64,000 bases of DNA. Source: Limisphaera sp026417315 (GTDB lineage: Bacteria; Verrucomicrobiota; Verrucomicrobiia; Limisphaerales; Limisphaeraceae). The notes beneath the pieces are model-generated. The model saw only the letters and a list, made by a program, of their open reading frames with translations. It was not told the DNA's origin and did no database searches. The DNA is taken from NCBI RefSeq assembly GCF_049537125.1, contig NZ_JBMVQY010000001.1:1736001-1800000 (forward strand). The letters run 5' to 3'. How positions within the stretch are numbered: position 1 is the stretch's first letter; the number at the start of each line of letters is the position of its first letter. The translations under genes and the position numbers were made by a program. Shown here piece after piece: positions 54,201 through 62,399 of this stretch.

Positions 54201-57200
54201 GATTCATCGGCCTCGTAGTAGTCGAGGTCCGTACTTACCTCCACGATCAACCGGGCGCCTTCGGTGCGTTGGCTGATGACCCGGATCCCGGGGTCGGGCT
54301 CGTAGGTAGCCCACGTGGAGTCGAACACCAGCACGGCCACGTGCGGTTCGGCTCCCGCCAGAGCGGCGGCGAATTCTGCCGGCCCGTGCAGCGCGAACGT
54401 GGCCCGGTCGGATCCGGGCGGGAGCCTGCCTGCGGTGACGGCGTCACGCACGCGGCGTGAGGCGACCGGGATGGCTGAGGGCAGGGCGCTGACGCCGCGG
54501 CCGGGAAAGGCCAACGTTTGGAACAGATAGGCGGTGTCCGCCGGATTGACATATTCTGCCACGCCCAACGGGACGCGGGTGGCGGCGACCAGCACGCCAT
54601 CCAGGTAATCGAGGAACTCCGTCGGCAGCCCCTCGGGAGCCTGGGGGAGCTGCGCAGGATCCACACTGACGAACCCGGGTCGGAGCGTCAGGCGCACGGG
54701 GCGTCGGATCTGGGTGGGGTCGCGATCTGGTGGCACTGTGAGGTTGAAATGGACAAAGCCGTCCGGATCCGCGGGAAACAGACCCCCGATCGCGGCCGAC
54801 TGATCCAGGCGGAAAAACCGGCTGCCCGCGCTGCTGGCCACGAAGGCTCCGCCCAGGACGTAGTTGGTGGTAAACGATGCTTGGTCCGGCTGATTCGAGC
54901 GGCGGAAGCGGCGGACGATCCGCTTGCCCAACCGCTTGGCCACGCCGTCGGCCGCATACAGCCGGGCCACCACGGTCAGGGGGACCCCGTCGGTAAACCC
55001 ACCCACCACCGGGGACTCGAATTGCACGCCGGCATATTGCTGCGAGGGCGGCACGAGGATCCCGTCGTCCATCACTTCCTTTCGTGCCAGCGGCGGCAGT
55101 TCGTCAAACTGACCGGCTGCCGGGGCCACGACGTTCACCGCCACGCCCGCCGTGCGCATGCCGGGGTGGTTGCGATAACCGAGCCAAATCTCGTGGGGGC
55201 CGGTCTCGCGCAGCGTGGTGGGAAACGAACCGAGCTGGCCGTTCCAGACCTCGGCGATCAGGACGTTGGTCTGCCCATTGGGACGCTTGACGAACCAGGC
55301 CAGCGTTTCTCGCTCGTGGTACGAGCCGGCGCCGAACGTGACCTCCGGATGCATCGGGGTGGACAGGAAAGAAGGCGGCCCGGCCGGCAGTTGCAGGTCG
55401 AAATAACTGTTTTGGACGATTGCGGATCCGGCGCTCAGTCCGGCGGCCGGCCGGATGTCCAGCGGCGGCGGTTTCAGGTGAATCGCCAGTTCCACCGGGG
55501 GGACCCCGGGATCCGAGGGCATGTCCACCACGAACCGGTGTTCCCCGGTGCGCCGGGCCATGACCCAGAGCTGAACTTCGCCGAGTCCCGGCGAGAACTG
55601 ACCCGGGTTGCGGTCACTCGGTCCGCTGGGCAGGAGATGCACGTATTCCGTGGTCTCCACGAAGTGCTTCGGCGCGGGCAACCGAATGAAGCCGACAGTT
55701 TCCGGGATGTGTGCGACCAGGAACGGTTCGCCCTGCTGGCGCACCCGCAGGATCGTATCGCCCATGAAACGGCTGTTTTGGGTCCGCGGATTGGTCACCC
55801 GGATCCGGAGCGCCAGCCACTCGCTCAGAAACGCCTCGTTGGTCTGGCCCGTGACCGCTCCGCGCAACTCGGCTGCGAGATTCAACCGGGTGTACCGCAG
55901 GGTTGTGGTGGTGGTGCGGGTGACCACGCCGTCATCGTAGATCATCGTCACCACCCCGGCGCCGGGCGTGTCCCCAAACTCGACGAAGCCCGTATGGCGC
56001 TCGACGCGTGCCACCAGGCCCGCGGTGTGGACCACCCGGCCGTCCAGCTCGAAATCCCGTACGAGGTTGCCGTCTCCGAGGAACGAGACGGCACGATGGC
56101 CCGCGCCGGCAAACGAGCTGGTGTTGAAGTTGGTTGCGCCGCGAAAGAAGAAGATGTCCGGCGCCAGGTTCAACAGGACCCCCGGCTGGGTCACTTCGAT
56201 TTCATGAATCGGCGTGTCGGGCGCCTGGAACACCACCCCGCTGGCGGTGGGGTTGACGTTAATGACGTGGGGACTCCGTTGCCGCACGCTCAACAGCCTC
56301 AGATGCACGTCGGGACGCGATTCGACCAGCATGCTGTCCGTGGCCCCCGTGGCCAGGTGGGTGGCGGAGATGGACGCCACTCCCATGGCGTCCCCGACGG
56401 TGATGTTGCCGGAGCCGTCCACGGTCGCGGCCGCGTCGAAGCTGCTTTGGAAGGCGACCTGCCCCGGCCCGAGGATCGAGGTGGTGTTGTCGGACAACCG
56501 CAATTCGGCCGTCACGGTCCCGACGGGTCCTGCTTGAAGCGACACCAAGTGGGGTGGCGAGACCCGGAGCTCGGCCAGCGTGACAGAGGCGGCCGCCAAG
56601 ACCGGGCCCTCGAGCGTGGGCGAGAAGCCCACCTCGATCGTCCGGGGCAGATTCGGTGGCATTTTCGGGGGGGCCGTGAACCGACCGTCCAGATCGATCA
56701 TCCCAAGCTGCAGGCTCGGGTCGGCGCCCACGTGGCCGTTGATCTTCCAAACGCCCTGGTTCCAAGGCACAAAACCGGCGCCTTCGACTTGAGCTCCGAC
56801 CGCAAACTGCTGAGTGCCGCCCAGGCGCAAGGTCACGGCCGCGGGCGTTACGACCAGGGTGGCCGGCAGCGGATAAACCGTGACCGTGCCGCAGAAGGTC
56901 CGGGCCGGATCGCTCGGGTCTTCCGCGCACACGCGGAAATGGACCGGGCGGCTGATGCCGGACGGGGCCCGATAGGCCGCCGTGGCGGGATCCGCCGGAT
57001 GGGGTTCCAAAGTGCCGAGGGCCGCGTTGCCGTTCGTGACCCCATTCACCTTGAAGATCCAGGCGGTCCCGCGCGATGCCTCGTTGACCCGGAACAGGAT
57101 GCTGTCGCCTGCGAACATGGTGACTTCGGAGGGGGTGATTTCGTGCAGCAACACCATGCGTCCCCGATAGAACCGCTGCCCGCCCTGAATGACTGCCGGA

Positions 57201-57508
57201 TCGGAGAAGGCGGTGGCGCCTTCGACCAGTTCGTTCGTCAGCACGGCGGACCAGTCGGTCAGATTGGTTGAGACTTCAACCACCACCCGTGCTCCCTGGC
57301 CGGTGACGTGCACCCGGAACTGTCCGCCGAGGACGCCGCCGGGAACCAATCGCAACGGTTCGTCCGCATGCGCGGCTGCGACCGCAAGCCAGACGAGGTG
57401 GAACAACCAGGAGCAACAAGCAGGGCCCGATCCCGGTCGAGCACGGCAGGGCAGGGGTGTGCAAGACAGTCCCACGCGGGGACGAGAAGAAGCTGGAATG
57501 GAGTTCAT
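51284..57508 (-). CDS. Very large secreted protein of unknown function (2074 aa)
   Basis: The protein starts at ATG 57508, 5 nt after AAGAGGT, with a signal peptide whose hydrophobic core is WLFHLVWLAVAAAHA (about 34-48). Near the N-terminus a VEVSTNLTDWSAV...QRFYRG segment is the kind common in Verrucomicrobiota exoproteins. Two or three bacterial Ig-like (BIG2-type) stretches follow, for example VVTPAAVTLRLGGTQQFAV and MGVASISATHLATG. An Asp-rich DANRNGEEDPGEDLDGDG near residue 1200 looks like a calcium-binding EF-hand or dockerin-type loop. The C-terminal third has no family I recognise, and there is no PEP-CTERM, LPXTG or barrel domain at the end. It is probably extracellular or periplasmic. 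It lies divergent to dapL; a TTGACA at 57546-57541 has no matching -10. Confidence 0.8.
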   Translation of the reverse strand: MNSIPASSRPRVGLSCTPLPCRARPGSGPACCSWLFHLVWLAVAAAHADEPLRLVPGGVLGGQFRVHVTGQGARVVVEVSTNLTDWSAVLTNELVEGATAFSDPAVIQGGQRFYRGRMVLLHEITPSEVTMFAGDSILFRVNEASRGTAWIFKVNGVTNGNAALGTLEPHPADPATAAYRAPSGISRPVHFRVCAEDPSDPARTFCGTVTVYPLPATLVVTPAAVTLRLGGTQQFAVGAQVEGAGFVPWNQGVWKINGHVGADPSLQLGMIDLDGRFTAPPKMPPNLPRTIEVGFSPTLEGPVLAAASVTLAELRVSPPHLVSLQAGPVGTVTAELRLSDNTTSILGPGQVAFQSSFDAAATVDGSGNITVGDAMGVASISATHLATGATDSMLVESRPDVHLRLLSVRQRSPHVINVNPTASGVVFQAPDTPIHEIEVTQPGVLLNLAPDIFFFRGATNFNTSSFAGAGHRAVSFLGDGNLVRDFELDGRVVHTAGLVARVERHTGFVEFGDTPGAGVVTMIYDDGVVTRTTTTTLRYTRLNLAAELRGAVTGQTNEAFLSEWLALRIRVTNPRTQNSRFMGDTILRVRQQGEPFLVAHIPETVGFIRLPAPKHFVETTEYVHLLPSGPSDRNPGQFSPGLGEVQLWVMARRTGEHRFVVDMPSDPGVPPVELAIHLKPPPLDIRPAAGLSAGSAIVQNSYFDLQLPAGPPSFLSTPMHPEVTFGAGSYHERETLAWFVKRPNGQTNVLIAEVWNGQLGSFPTTLRETGPHEIWLGYRNHPGMRTAGVAVNVVAPAAGQFDELPPLARKEVMDDGILVPPSQQYAGVQFESPVVGGFTDGVPLTVVARLYAADGVAKRLGKRIVRRFRRSNQPDQASFTTNYVLGGAFVASSAGSRFFRLDQSAAIGGLFPADPDGFVHFNLTVPPDRDPTQIRRPVRLTLRPGFVSVDPAQLPQAPEGLPTEFLDYLDGVLVAATRVPLGVAEYVNPADTAYLFQTLAFPGRGVSALPSAIPVASRRVRDAVTAGRLPPGSDRATFALHGPAEFAAALAGAEPHVAVLVFDSTWATYEPDPGIRVISQRTEGARLIVEVSTDLDYYEADESGARYGNRTVRLAFPDGSVWVSEILLFGGRIELHPSMSDRNIPLNAAYGYWEIGPNGRPIPFREEEGSVLFELQGRPVFRGILRTVELHLLPSLHATWDANRNGEEDPGEDLDGDGFLTEQDIALPVSFRSARPENPLVGFRREVDPRTGAFRVRQLVREIAPSFGGQFRVFGDPTDHRRLDPETRRLSEKFDPDLIPDFVSPVADAEGLLARHGGNLLDVRFFSVYNFMTEMREDLADPGFALDRLVLAPNPRDATYGAYRSVDDSLIFGSPAAETRASRTLAAFVDHDATPFDFHPDEPVLYGFFPFQFYGGVLDQAWQRRVINVRSSGLPGAVPMFTDDRFRPYSSRYVGPTPTGAQRVTFGVDLDGVLYDPTSINFPKPRFHDFFGDRKPVAEFLASQRVDADPNSAELLGLPVVAAALGDLTLTDANLLRRIGGTSGGFADRTRHAPGRLGAEAKTPGADLPGLHAGFLTFGRPDQLIDPRNSLLEDDIRDVLIKRDDTGRLIREDRFLGTPAPRFVHGFANNEDRKRSIRTAVQARLHFAVLTDPPNVTPEDPATWKLRPNILVREQLAADNRPDLVVTSQSEGHEPILKLVADTAVDFVVDMTAGAVLATVTGGGFEGFFLGACEHPELGRQALGAIRNLVFGIVDAEFMEPYFEKSNRDAIHFIHRNFTSLTVTNLPIPGVNWGASTRLLGDPLLYPNILRVLTNAPDNPSTNGVGIISRALLHISSHLRIPDFLNRPTSFCDLLNHPLEKLKDEIKATFSAETFGGLGSAEAVGVKILSIAIPLEAQLSPGVFSQTYSIIRKIDVQPREPTEVTLESLPWQRVFATYPYADVVPDETFLRTLLGRRFDPDPAVAAAATEIWRAVQRKSVRRSVENIRYQSYKLRAWQMPGISATLAPFQNTGTGRRVGDFVLIPNQTILPVTVAAGAMVSRANENATARALVTTPGYEVILRQGTLMKPLNNP

Positions 57509-57614
57509 TATACCTCTTAACTGCGCCTCGCCCCGCGGTTTGTCAAGCCGGACACGCCCGAGGTATGGAGAAGGACCGGACGCACGCGCCGCCGTGCAGC
57601 AGCGGGTCAGACTC

Positions 57615-57643
57615 TTGCCGTTCGGGACCGCTTTGGCTAGTGT
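57615..57643 (+). promoter_or_regulatory. Candidate promoter of dapL
   Basis: TTGCCG (57615-57620), 17 nt, TAGTGT (57638-57643); ATG at 57690. Same form as the other candidates. Confidence 0.45.
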
Positions 57644-57689
57644 GCGCCGGTTTTTCGGCTCCGGGAGCGCGGGGCCGGGAAACGAACCT

Positions 57690-58937
57690 ATGGCAGCTTC
57701 ATTCATTCAGGAACGCTTTGCGCAACGGATTGGCGGTCGGAACTACGGCCAGTCCACCGCCATTTACAAATTCGAACGGATCAAGCGGGCCAAACGGGCG
57801 GCGATGGCCGCCCAGCCGGGCCGACGGCTCATCGACCTGGGCGTGGGCGAGCCGGACGAGATGGCCTTTCCCGAGGTGGTGGCCAAGTTGTGTGAGGAGG
57901 CCGCCAAGCCGGAGAACCGCGGGTACGCCGACAACGGCGATGACGTGTTGAAAGAGGCGGCGGCGCGGTACCTGGAGCGGGTTTTCGGGGTGCCGGGCAT
58001 CGATCCGCAAAAGGAGGTGATTCACTCCATCGGCAGCAAAGCGGCCTTGTCGATTCTTCCGGCGGCGCTGATCGACCCCGGCGACGTGGTGCTGATGACG
58101 GCGCCGGGCTATCCGGTCTTCGGGACGCACGCGCGCTACTACGGCGGCGAGGTGTACAACCTGCTGTTGCGGCCGGAGAACGGGTTTTTGCCCGACCTGG
58201 ACTCGGTGCCGCCGGAGATCCTGGCCCGGGCCAAGGTTCTGGTGCTGAACTATCCGAACAACCCGACCGGGGCCAGCGCCACGCCGGAGTTCTACGCACA
58301 CGTGGTGGAGTTTGCCCTGCGGCACCGACTGGTCGTGATTTCCGATGCGGCCTACGCGGCGCTGGTGTACGAGGGCCGCCCGCTCAGTTTCCTGGCGACC
58401 CCGGGGGCCAAGGAAGTCGGCGTGGAACTGCACTCGGTGAGCAAGGCGTTCAACATGACCGGGTGGCGGTGCGGTTTCGTCGCCGGCAACGAACTGCTGG
58501 TGCGCGCCTACGGAGACGTGAAGGACAACACGGACTCGGGCCAGTTTCTGGCCATCCAACATGCCGCCGCGTACTGCTTCGATCACCCGGAACTGACGGA
58601 GCGGATCGCGGCCAAGTATTCGCGCCGCATGGATCTGCTCGTGCGCGTGCTGCGGGAGGCCGGGTTCGATGCGCGCAAGCCGGCCGGCTCGTTTTTCCTG
58701 TACGTGCCGGCCCCGCGCGCGGCCATCACGCGCTCGGCCAAGCACATTCGCTTTGCCAACGCGGAGGAGGCCGCGCAATGGCTCATCATGGACAAGCTCA
58801 TCTCGACGGTGCCGTGGGACGACGCCGGCCCGTACCTGCGGTTCAGTGTGACGTTTCAGGCGCCCACGCCGGAGGCGGAGGTGGAAATCATGCAGGAGCT
58901 GGCCGATCGTCTCTCCGAGGTGCGCTTCGAGTTTTGA
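57690..58937 (+). CDS. dapL: LL-diaminopimelate aminotransferase
   Basis: A 415-aa PLP enzyme that converts tetrahydrodipicolinate directly to LL-diaminopimelate, replacing dapD, dapC and dapE. Features are DLGVGEPDEMAFPEVV near residue 50, NYPNNPTGA at 188-195, SDAAYAAL at 218-225 and the PLP lysine K252 in SVSKAFNMTGWR. The sequence RFAQRIGGRNYGQSTAIYKFERIK at the start is typical of the DapL2-like branch found in Chlamydiae, Verrucomicrobiota and others. The open frame is longer, but the conserved sequence begins at ATG 57690. The product supplies lysine and peptidoglycan diaminopimelate. A related aspartate-type aminotransferase is the alternative, less likely given the overall match. Confidence 0.9.
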   Translation: MAASFIQERFAQRIGGRNYGQSTAIYKFERIKRAKRAAMAAQPGRRLIDLGVGEPDEMAFPEVVAKLCEEAAKPENRGYADNGDDVLKEAAARYLERVFGVPGIDPQKEVIHSIGSKAALSILPAALIDPGDVVLMTAPGYPVFGTHARYYGGEVYNLLLRPENGFLPDLDSVPPEILARAKVLVLNYPNNPTGASATPEFYAHVVEFALRHRLVVISDAAYAALVYEGRPLSFLATPGAKEVGVELHSVSKAFNMTGWRCGFVAGNELLVRAYGDVKDNTDSGQFLAIQHAAAYCFDHPELTERIAAKYSRRMDLLVRVLREAGFDARKPAGSFFLYVPAPRAAITRSAKHIRFANAEEAAQWLIMDKLISTVPWDDAGPYLRFSVTFQAPTPEAEVEIMQELADRLSEVRFEF

Positions 58938-59012
58938 GTCCGCCGCCGGGGCCGCGGCAGGAGCCGGAGCCGGTTGGCCGGAGGCCCGCCCCGGCGCGGA
59001 AGATCTGTGGGC

Positions 59013-60293
59013 ATGGAGAGCACGAACCTGTGGGTGTGGGTGGCCGGGGCGGTGCTGGCGGGGCGCTTGGGCGCAGAGTGGGCGCTGGAGGCGCTCAATC
59101 GGCGGCATTTGCGGCAGGTCGCGGGCTGCGCCGAGGCCGGAGGCTCCGAGGGATCCGGCCGGGCGCGGGCGCTGGCTTATGCCGAAGCGCGCAGTCGGTT
59201 TCGGGAAATCGAATTGTTGTGGGAGACCGCGCTGCTGGCCGGGTTGTGGTTGACGGGGTGGCTGGCGCGGGGGTGGGAAGCGTGGCAGCAGGTGGTCGGG
59301 ACCGGCGTGTGGGCCGACGCGGGTTTTGTCTGGGCCGTGTTCACCGGCGCGTCCGTGGCGAGCTGGCCCCTGCGGTGGTACGAGCGGTTTCATCTGGAAG
59401 AGCGCTTCGGTTTCAACACGACCCGCCCCCGGACGTGGTGGGCGGACCGTGCGAAGGGGTTGCTGTTGGGCACGGTACTGGGCCTGCCCGTGTTGGTGGG
59501 TTTGTTGGGCCTGATGCGATGGGACCCTGCGGGTTGGTGGATGTGGGGTTGGGCGTTTGTCGTGGCTGTGCAATGGGCGGTCTCCTGGCTGGCGCCGGTG
59601 ATCATCCTGCCCTGGTTTCATCGGTTCAGCCCGTTGCCGGAAGGCCCGTTGCGCGAGCGGCTTTTGACATTGGCCCGGCGCATCGGGTTTCGACTTGCGG
59701 ACATCCAGGTGATGGATGGAAGTCGGCGGACGCGACACTCCAACGCGTTCTTTACCGGCTGGGGCCGATTTCGTCGGGTGATTCTCTACGACACGTTGCT
59801 GGCCCAGTTGGCCTCCGAGGAACTGGAGGCGGTGGTGGCCCATGAGATGGGGCACGACCGACTGCGGCACTGGCAAAAGATGATGGTCGGCAGCGCGCTG
59901 GGCTTGCTCGCCGCGTTTGCCGTGGCGGCGTACGCGGCGCAGGTGCCGTCCCTGTTTCGGGCGTTCGGGTTTCCCGGGCCGGAACCGGCGATCCTGTTGG
60001 TGGGGCTGGGCTTGTGGGCCGGCCCGGTGAGCGCGTGGCTGGCGCCCTTGATCCATGCCTGCTCGCGAAGGTGGGAATTTGCGGCCGATGCATTCGCGGC
60101 CCGGGTGTTGGGGACGGCGGAACCCTTGTGCCGCGCGCTGGAACGGTTGCATCGGGAAAACCTGATGAATCTGCCGTCGCACCCGTGGTACCGTTGGGTG
60201 CACGAGTCGCATCCCTCGTTGGAGGAACGTCTGGCGGCTCTGACCAGAGCAGGGAGAGGGCCCGCACCTGCGGGGGACCGGTCGAGCGCGTGA
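59013..60293 (+). CDS. M48-family (Ste24/HtpX-like) membrane metalloprotease
   Basis: A 426-aa protein with about seven membrane helices and the zinc protease core of family M48. The motif HEMGH lies at H277-H281 (VAHEMGHDRLRHW), and the third ligand is E355 in WEFAADAFAARVL. The preceding RRTRHSNAFFTGWGRFRRVILYDTLL is typical of Ste24p, and WYERFHLEERFGFNTTRP (about 117-135) is the conserved Ste24 loop before it. Such enzymes degrade misfolded or clogged membrane proteins, or process CAAX proteins in eukaryotes; in bacteria the target is unknown. The start is taken at ATG 59013; an in-frame ATG at 58974 is possible. It follows dapL by 75 bp on the same strand. Confidence 0.92.
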   Translation: MESTNLWVWVAGAVLAGRLGAEWALEALNRRHLRQVAGCAEAGGSEGSGRARALAYAEARSRFREIELLWETALLAGLWLTGWLARGWEAWQQVVGTGVWADAGFVWAVFTGASVASWPLRWYERFHLEERFGFNTTRPRTWWADRAKGLLLGTVLGLPVLVGLLGLMRWDPAGWWMWGWAFVVAVQWAVSWLAPVIILPWFHRFSPLPEGPLRERLLTLARRIGFRLADIQVMDGSRRTRHSNAFFTGWGRFRRVILYDTLLAQLASEELEAVVAHEMGHDRLRHWQKMMVGSALGLLAAFAVAAYAAQVPSLFRAFGFPGPEPAILLVGLGLWAGPVSAWLAPLIHACSRRWEFAADAFAARVLGTAEPLCRALERLHRENLMNLPSHPWYRWVHESHPSLEERLAALTRAGRGPAPAGDRSSA

Positions 60294-60428
60294 CGGGAAG
60301 GGTCCCGAGCCCGGCGCCGGGGACGGGCGGCGTCGCGGTTGCTGCGGCCCGGATCGGGAACCGTCCGGTGGGGGGTTGGAGATTTCCGCGTGCAACTCCG
60401 GGCTCCCCTTTGACAATTTGAAAGGACT

Positions 60429-62162
60429 GTGAGCGAGGACGTGGAACCCATGGACGAATCGCGACGGCGCTTGTGGCTCTGGCTGGGCGCGGTGGCGGTG
60501 GGGCTGGCGTTGATCGGCGCCGGCGTTTGGTGGGGCCGCCCCGCCTATCGCCAGTACAAGGAGCGACGGTATCTGCAGCTGGCGGATCGCTACCTCGAGG
60601 GGGGCGACCTGCGCAACGGGATGCTGAGTCTGCGTCAGGCCCTGGCGGCCAACCCCCGTAACGCGGAGACGGCGCGCCGACTGGCCGCGTTGCTGACGGA
60701 ACTGCGCTCGCCCCTGGCGCTGGGCTGGTGGCGGCGGGTGGTGGAACTGGAACCCACGGCGGAGCATCGGTTGCGTTTGGTCAGCGCCGCCCTGCTGCTG
60801 GAGAATCCCCCCTACCCCATCGCCACGCAAACGCTGGAAGAGATGGTCCGGCTCGGCGAGACGAACCTGGCGCGCTTCCACGTGCTGGCCTCGCAACTGG
60901 CCCTGCAAACACGGCGCATCGACGCCGCCGTGGCGCATCTCACGCAGGCGGTCGCCCTGGAACCGACCAATCGGCTGCACCGACTCAATTTGGCCACACT
61001 TCAGGTGCAGAGCACGAACTCGGCGGTGGCCGAACGCGCGCGTCAGGAATTGTTGGAACTGGCCGACTCCCCAGAAGACCCGCATCTGGCCCTGCTGGCC
61101 CTGCGGTCCCTCGTCACGGTCAGCCTGACGCAGGGCGATCCCCTCGCGGCCGAGCGGTTTTCCGCACGACTTTTGCAACTGCCGGGTGCCGGCTTTGGCG
61201 ACAAGGTGCAGCACCTGACGGTCCTGGTGGCGGCCGGGCGACCGGAGACGAATGCCTGGCTGCGGCAGTTGCAGCAAGAGGCCGGCACCAATGCAGCGCG
61301 CGTCACCCAGTTGGCCAGTTGGCTGACCGACCGCCAGCGGGCGCAGGAGGCGCGGGATTGGTTGGAGACTCTGCCCCTGGCGTTGCGCACGAACCCCCCG
61401 GTGACCCTGGCTGTGGCCGATGTCCTGGTGGCTCTCCAGGACTGGTCGGGCCTGGAAGCCTGGCTGGCGCCCCAGCATTGGGAGGAACAGGATGCCATGC
61501 GTCTGGCGCTGCTCACGCGCGCGGCGCGGGAGCGCGGCCGGCGCGACCTGGCGGAAGCCTACTGGCGCAGGGTGCTCAATGCGCCGGGCGGACGCGGCGA
61601 GTCCCTGGCGGCGGTGGCCCAGGTGCTCACCACGTGGGGCTGGAAATCCGAGGCCGACGAGGTGTTGTGGGTCCTGGTGAAACGGGCGCCCTGGCACGAA
61701 TGGGCCTGGCAGTCGTTGGTGCAAAACCGGTACGCCGCCGGTGACACTGCCGGGCTCTACCAGGTGTACGCCGCCATGTTGGAAGCGAAGCCGAACGTAC
61801 CGGAGATCAAGAACAACGTGGCGGCCCTGGGCCTGCTGCTGGGACGCGATCTGGACCGCGCCCGCCGCCTGGCCCGCGAGGTGTATCTGGCCGATACGAA
61901 CAACCCTGTCTTTGTGTCCACCTACGCCTTTTCGCTGCATCAACAGGGCGATACGAAGCGGGCGCTGGAGTTGCTGGAAAGCCTGCCGGAATCGGTGCGG
62001 CAACGGCCGGAGGTGGCGGTGTACATGGCCACGATGCTGGCTGCGCAGGGGCGCTGGGAAGAGGCGCGCGCCTACGCCACGCGGGCGGCCGACCATCCGA
62101 TGCTTCCCGAGGAAAAACGCATGGTGGAGTCAGTGCTGCGACGCGCACCTCCGGCGGGCTGA
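60429..62162 (+). CDS. Membrane-anchored TPR protein
   Basis: A 577-aa protein with a cytoplasmic N-terminus, one membrane helix (about 15-35, LWLGAVAVGLALIGAGVWWG) and then a long array of alpha-helical pairs with tetratricopeptide character, for example RYLEGGDLRNGMLSLRQALA, DAAVAHLTQAVALEPTNRLH and ALHQQGDTKRALELLES-like units near the end. TPR arrays scaffold protein complexes; the location would be periplasmic if the anchor is N-in. No catalytic domain is seen. The start is a GTG at 60429 after AAAGGA, with an ATG at 60450 as alternative. It follows the M48 gene by 135 bp. The partner is unknown; an envelope-assembly or exopolysaccharide role is only a guess. Confidence 0.83.
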   Translation: MSEDVEPMDESRRRLWLWLGAVAVGLALIGAGVWWGRPAYRQYKERRYLQLADRYLEGGDLRNGMLSLRQALAANPRNAETARRLAALLTELRSPLALGWWRRVVELEPTAEHRLRLVSAALLLENPPYPIATQTLEEMVRLGETNLARFHVLASQLALQTRRIDAAVAHLTQAVALEPTNRLHRLNLATLQVQSTNSAVAERARQELLELADSPEDPHLALLALRSLVTVSLTQGDPLAAERFSARLLQLPGAGFGDKVQHLTVLVAAGRPETNAWLRQLQQEAGTNAARVTQLASWLTDRQRAQEARDWLETLPLALRTNPPVTLAVADVLVALQDWSGLEAWLAPQHWEEQDAMRLALLTRAARERGRRDLAEAYWRRVLNAPGGRGESLAAVAQVLTTWGWKSEADEVLWVLVKRAPWHEWAWQSLVQNRYAAGDTAGLYQVYAAMLEAKPNVPEIKNNVAALGLLLGRDLDRARRLAREVYLADTNNPVFVSTYAFSLHQQGDTKRALELLESLPESVRQRPEVAVYMATMLAAQGRWEEARAYATRAADHPMLPEEKRMVESVLRRAPPAG

Positions 62163-62196
62163 CCCGGCGATCCGGAGCCCGGCCGCGCCAGCCCTG

Positions 62197-62224
62197 ACAC
62201 CACGCGCGGCGGCGCGCGTCGTGT
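62197..62224. terminator. Hairpin between convergent TPR and lnt genes
   Basis: ACACCACGCGC (62197-62207) pairs with GCGCGTCGTGT (62214-62224) except for one mismatch, around a 6-nt loop, 35 nt after the TPR gene stop. No T-tract follows, so it is only a possible terminator. Confidence 0.35.
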
Positions 62225-62399
62225 GCCGCGGACGTTCCCCAGTTCCCGCAATCGCCGCCGAAGGAGGCCGCGACAGCATCGGGTTCTGGCCGGCAGCGTC
62301 GCCCATCGGAGGGACCCCGAAGTTCGCTGGCGCTGTTGTCTTGCGCCCGCGTCGCGGTCCCTTGTCGCGGCGGGGCAGGCCCGATTTCGGTCCGACCCT

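Noticed and set aside
57507..57512. Perfect TATAAT on the minus strand as promoter of the large secreted protein
   Set aside because: It overlaps the ATG and lies 28 nt from the only TTGACA, so spacing is wrong.
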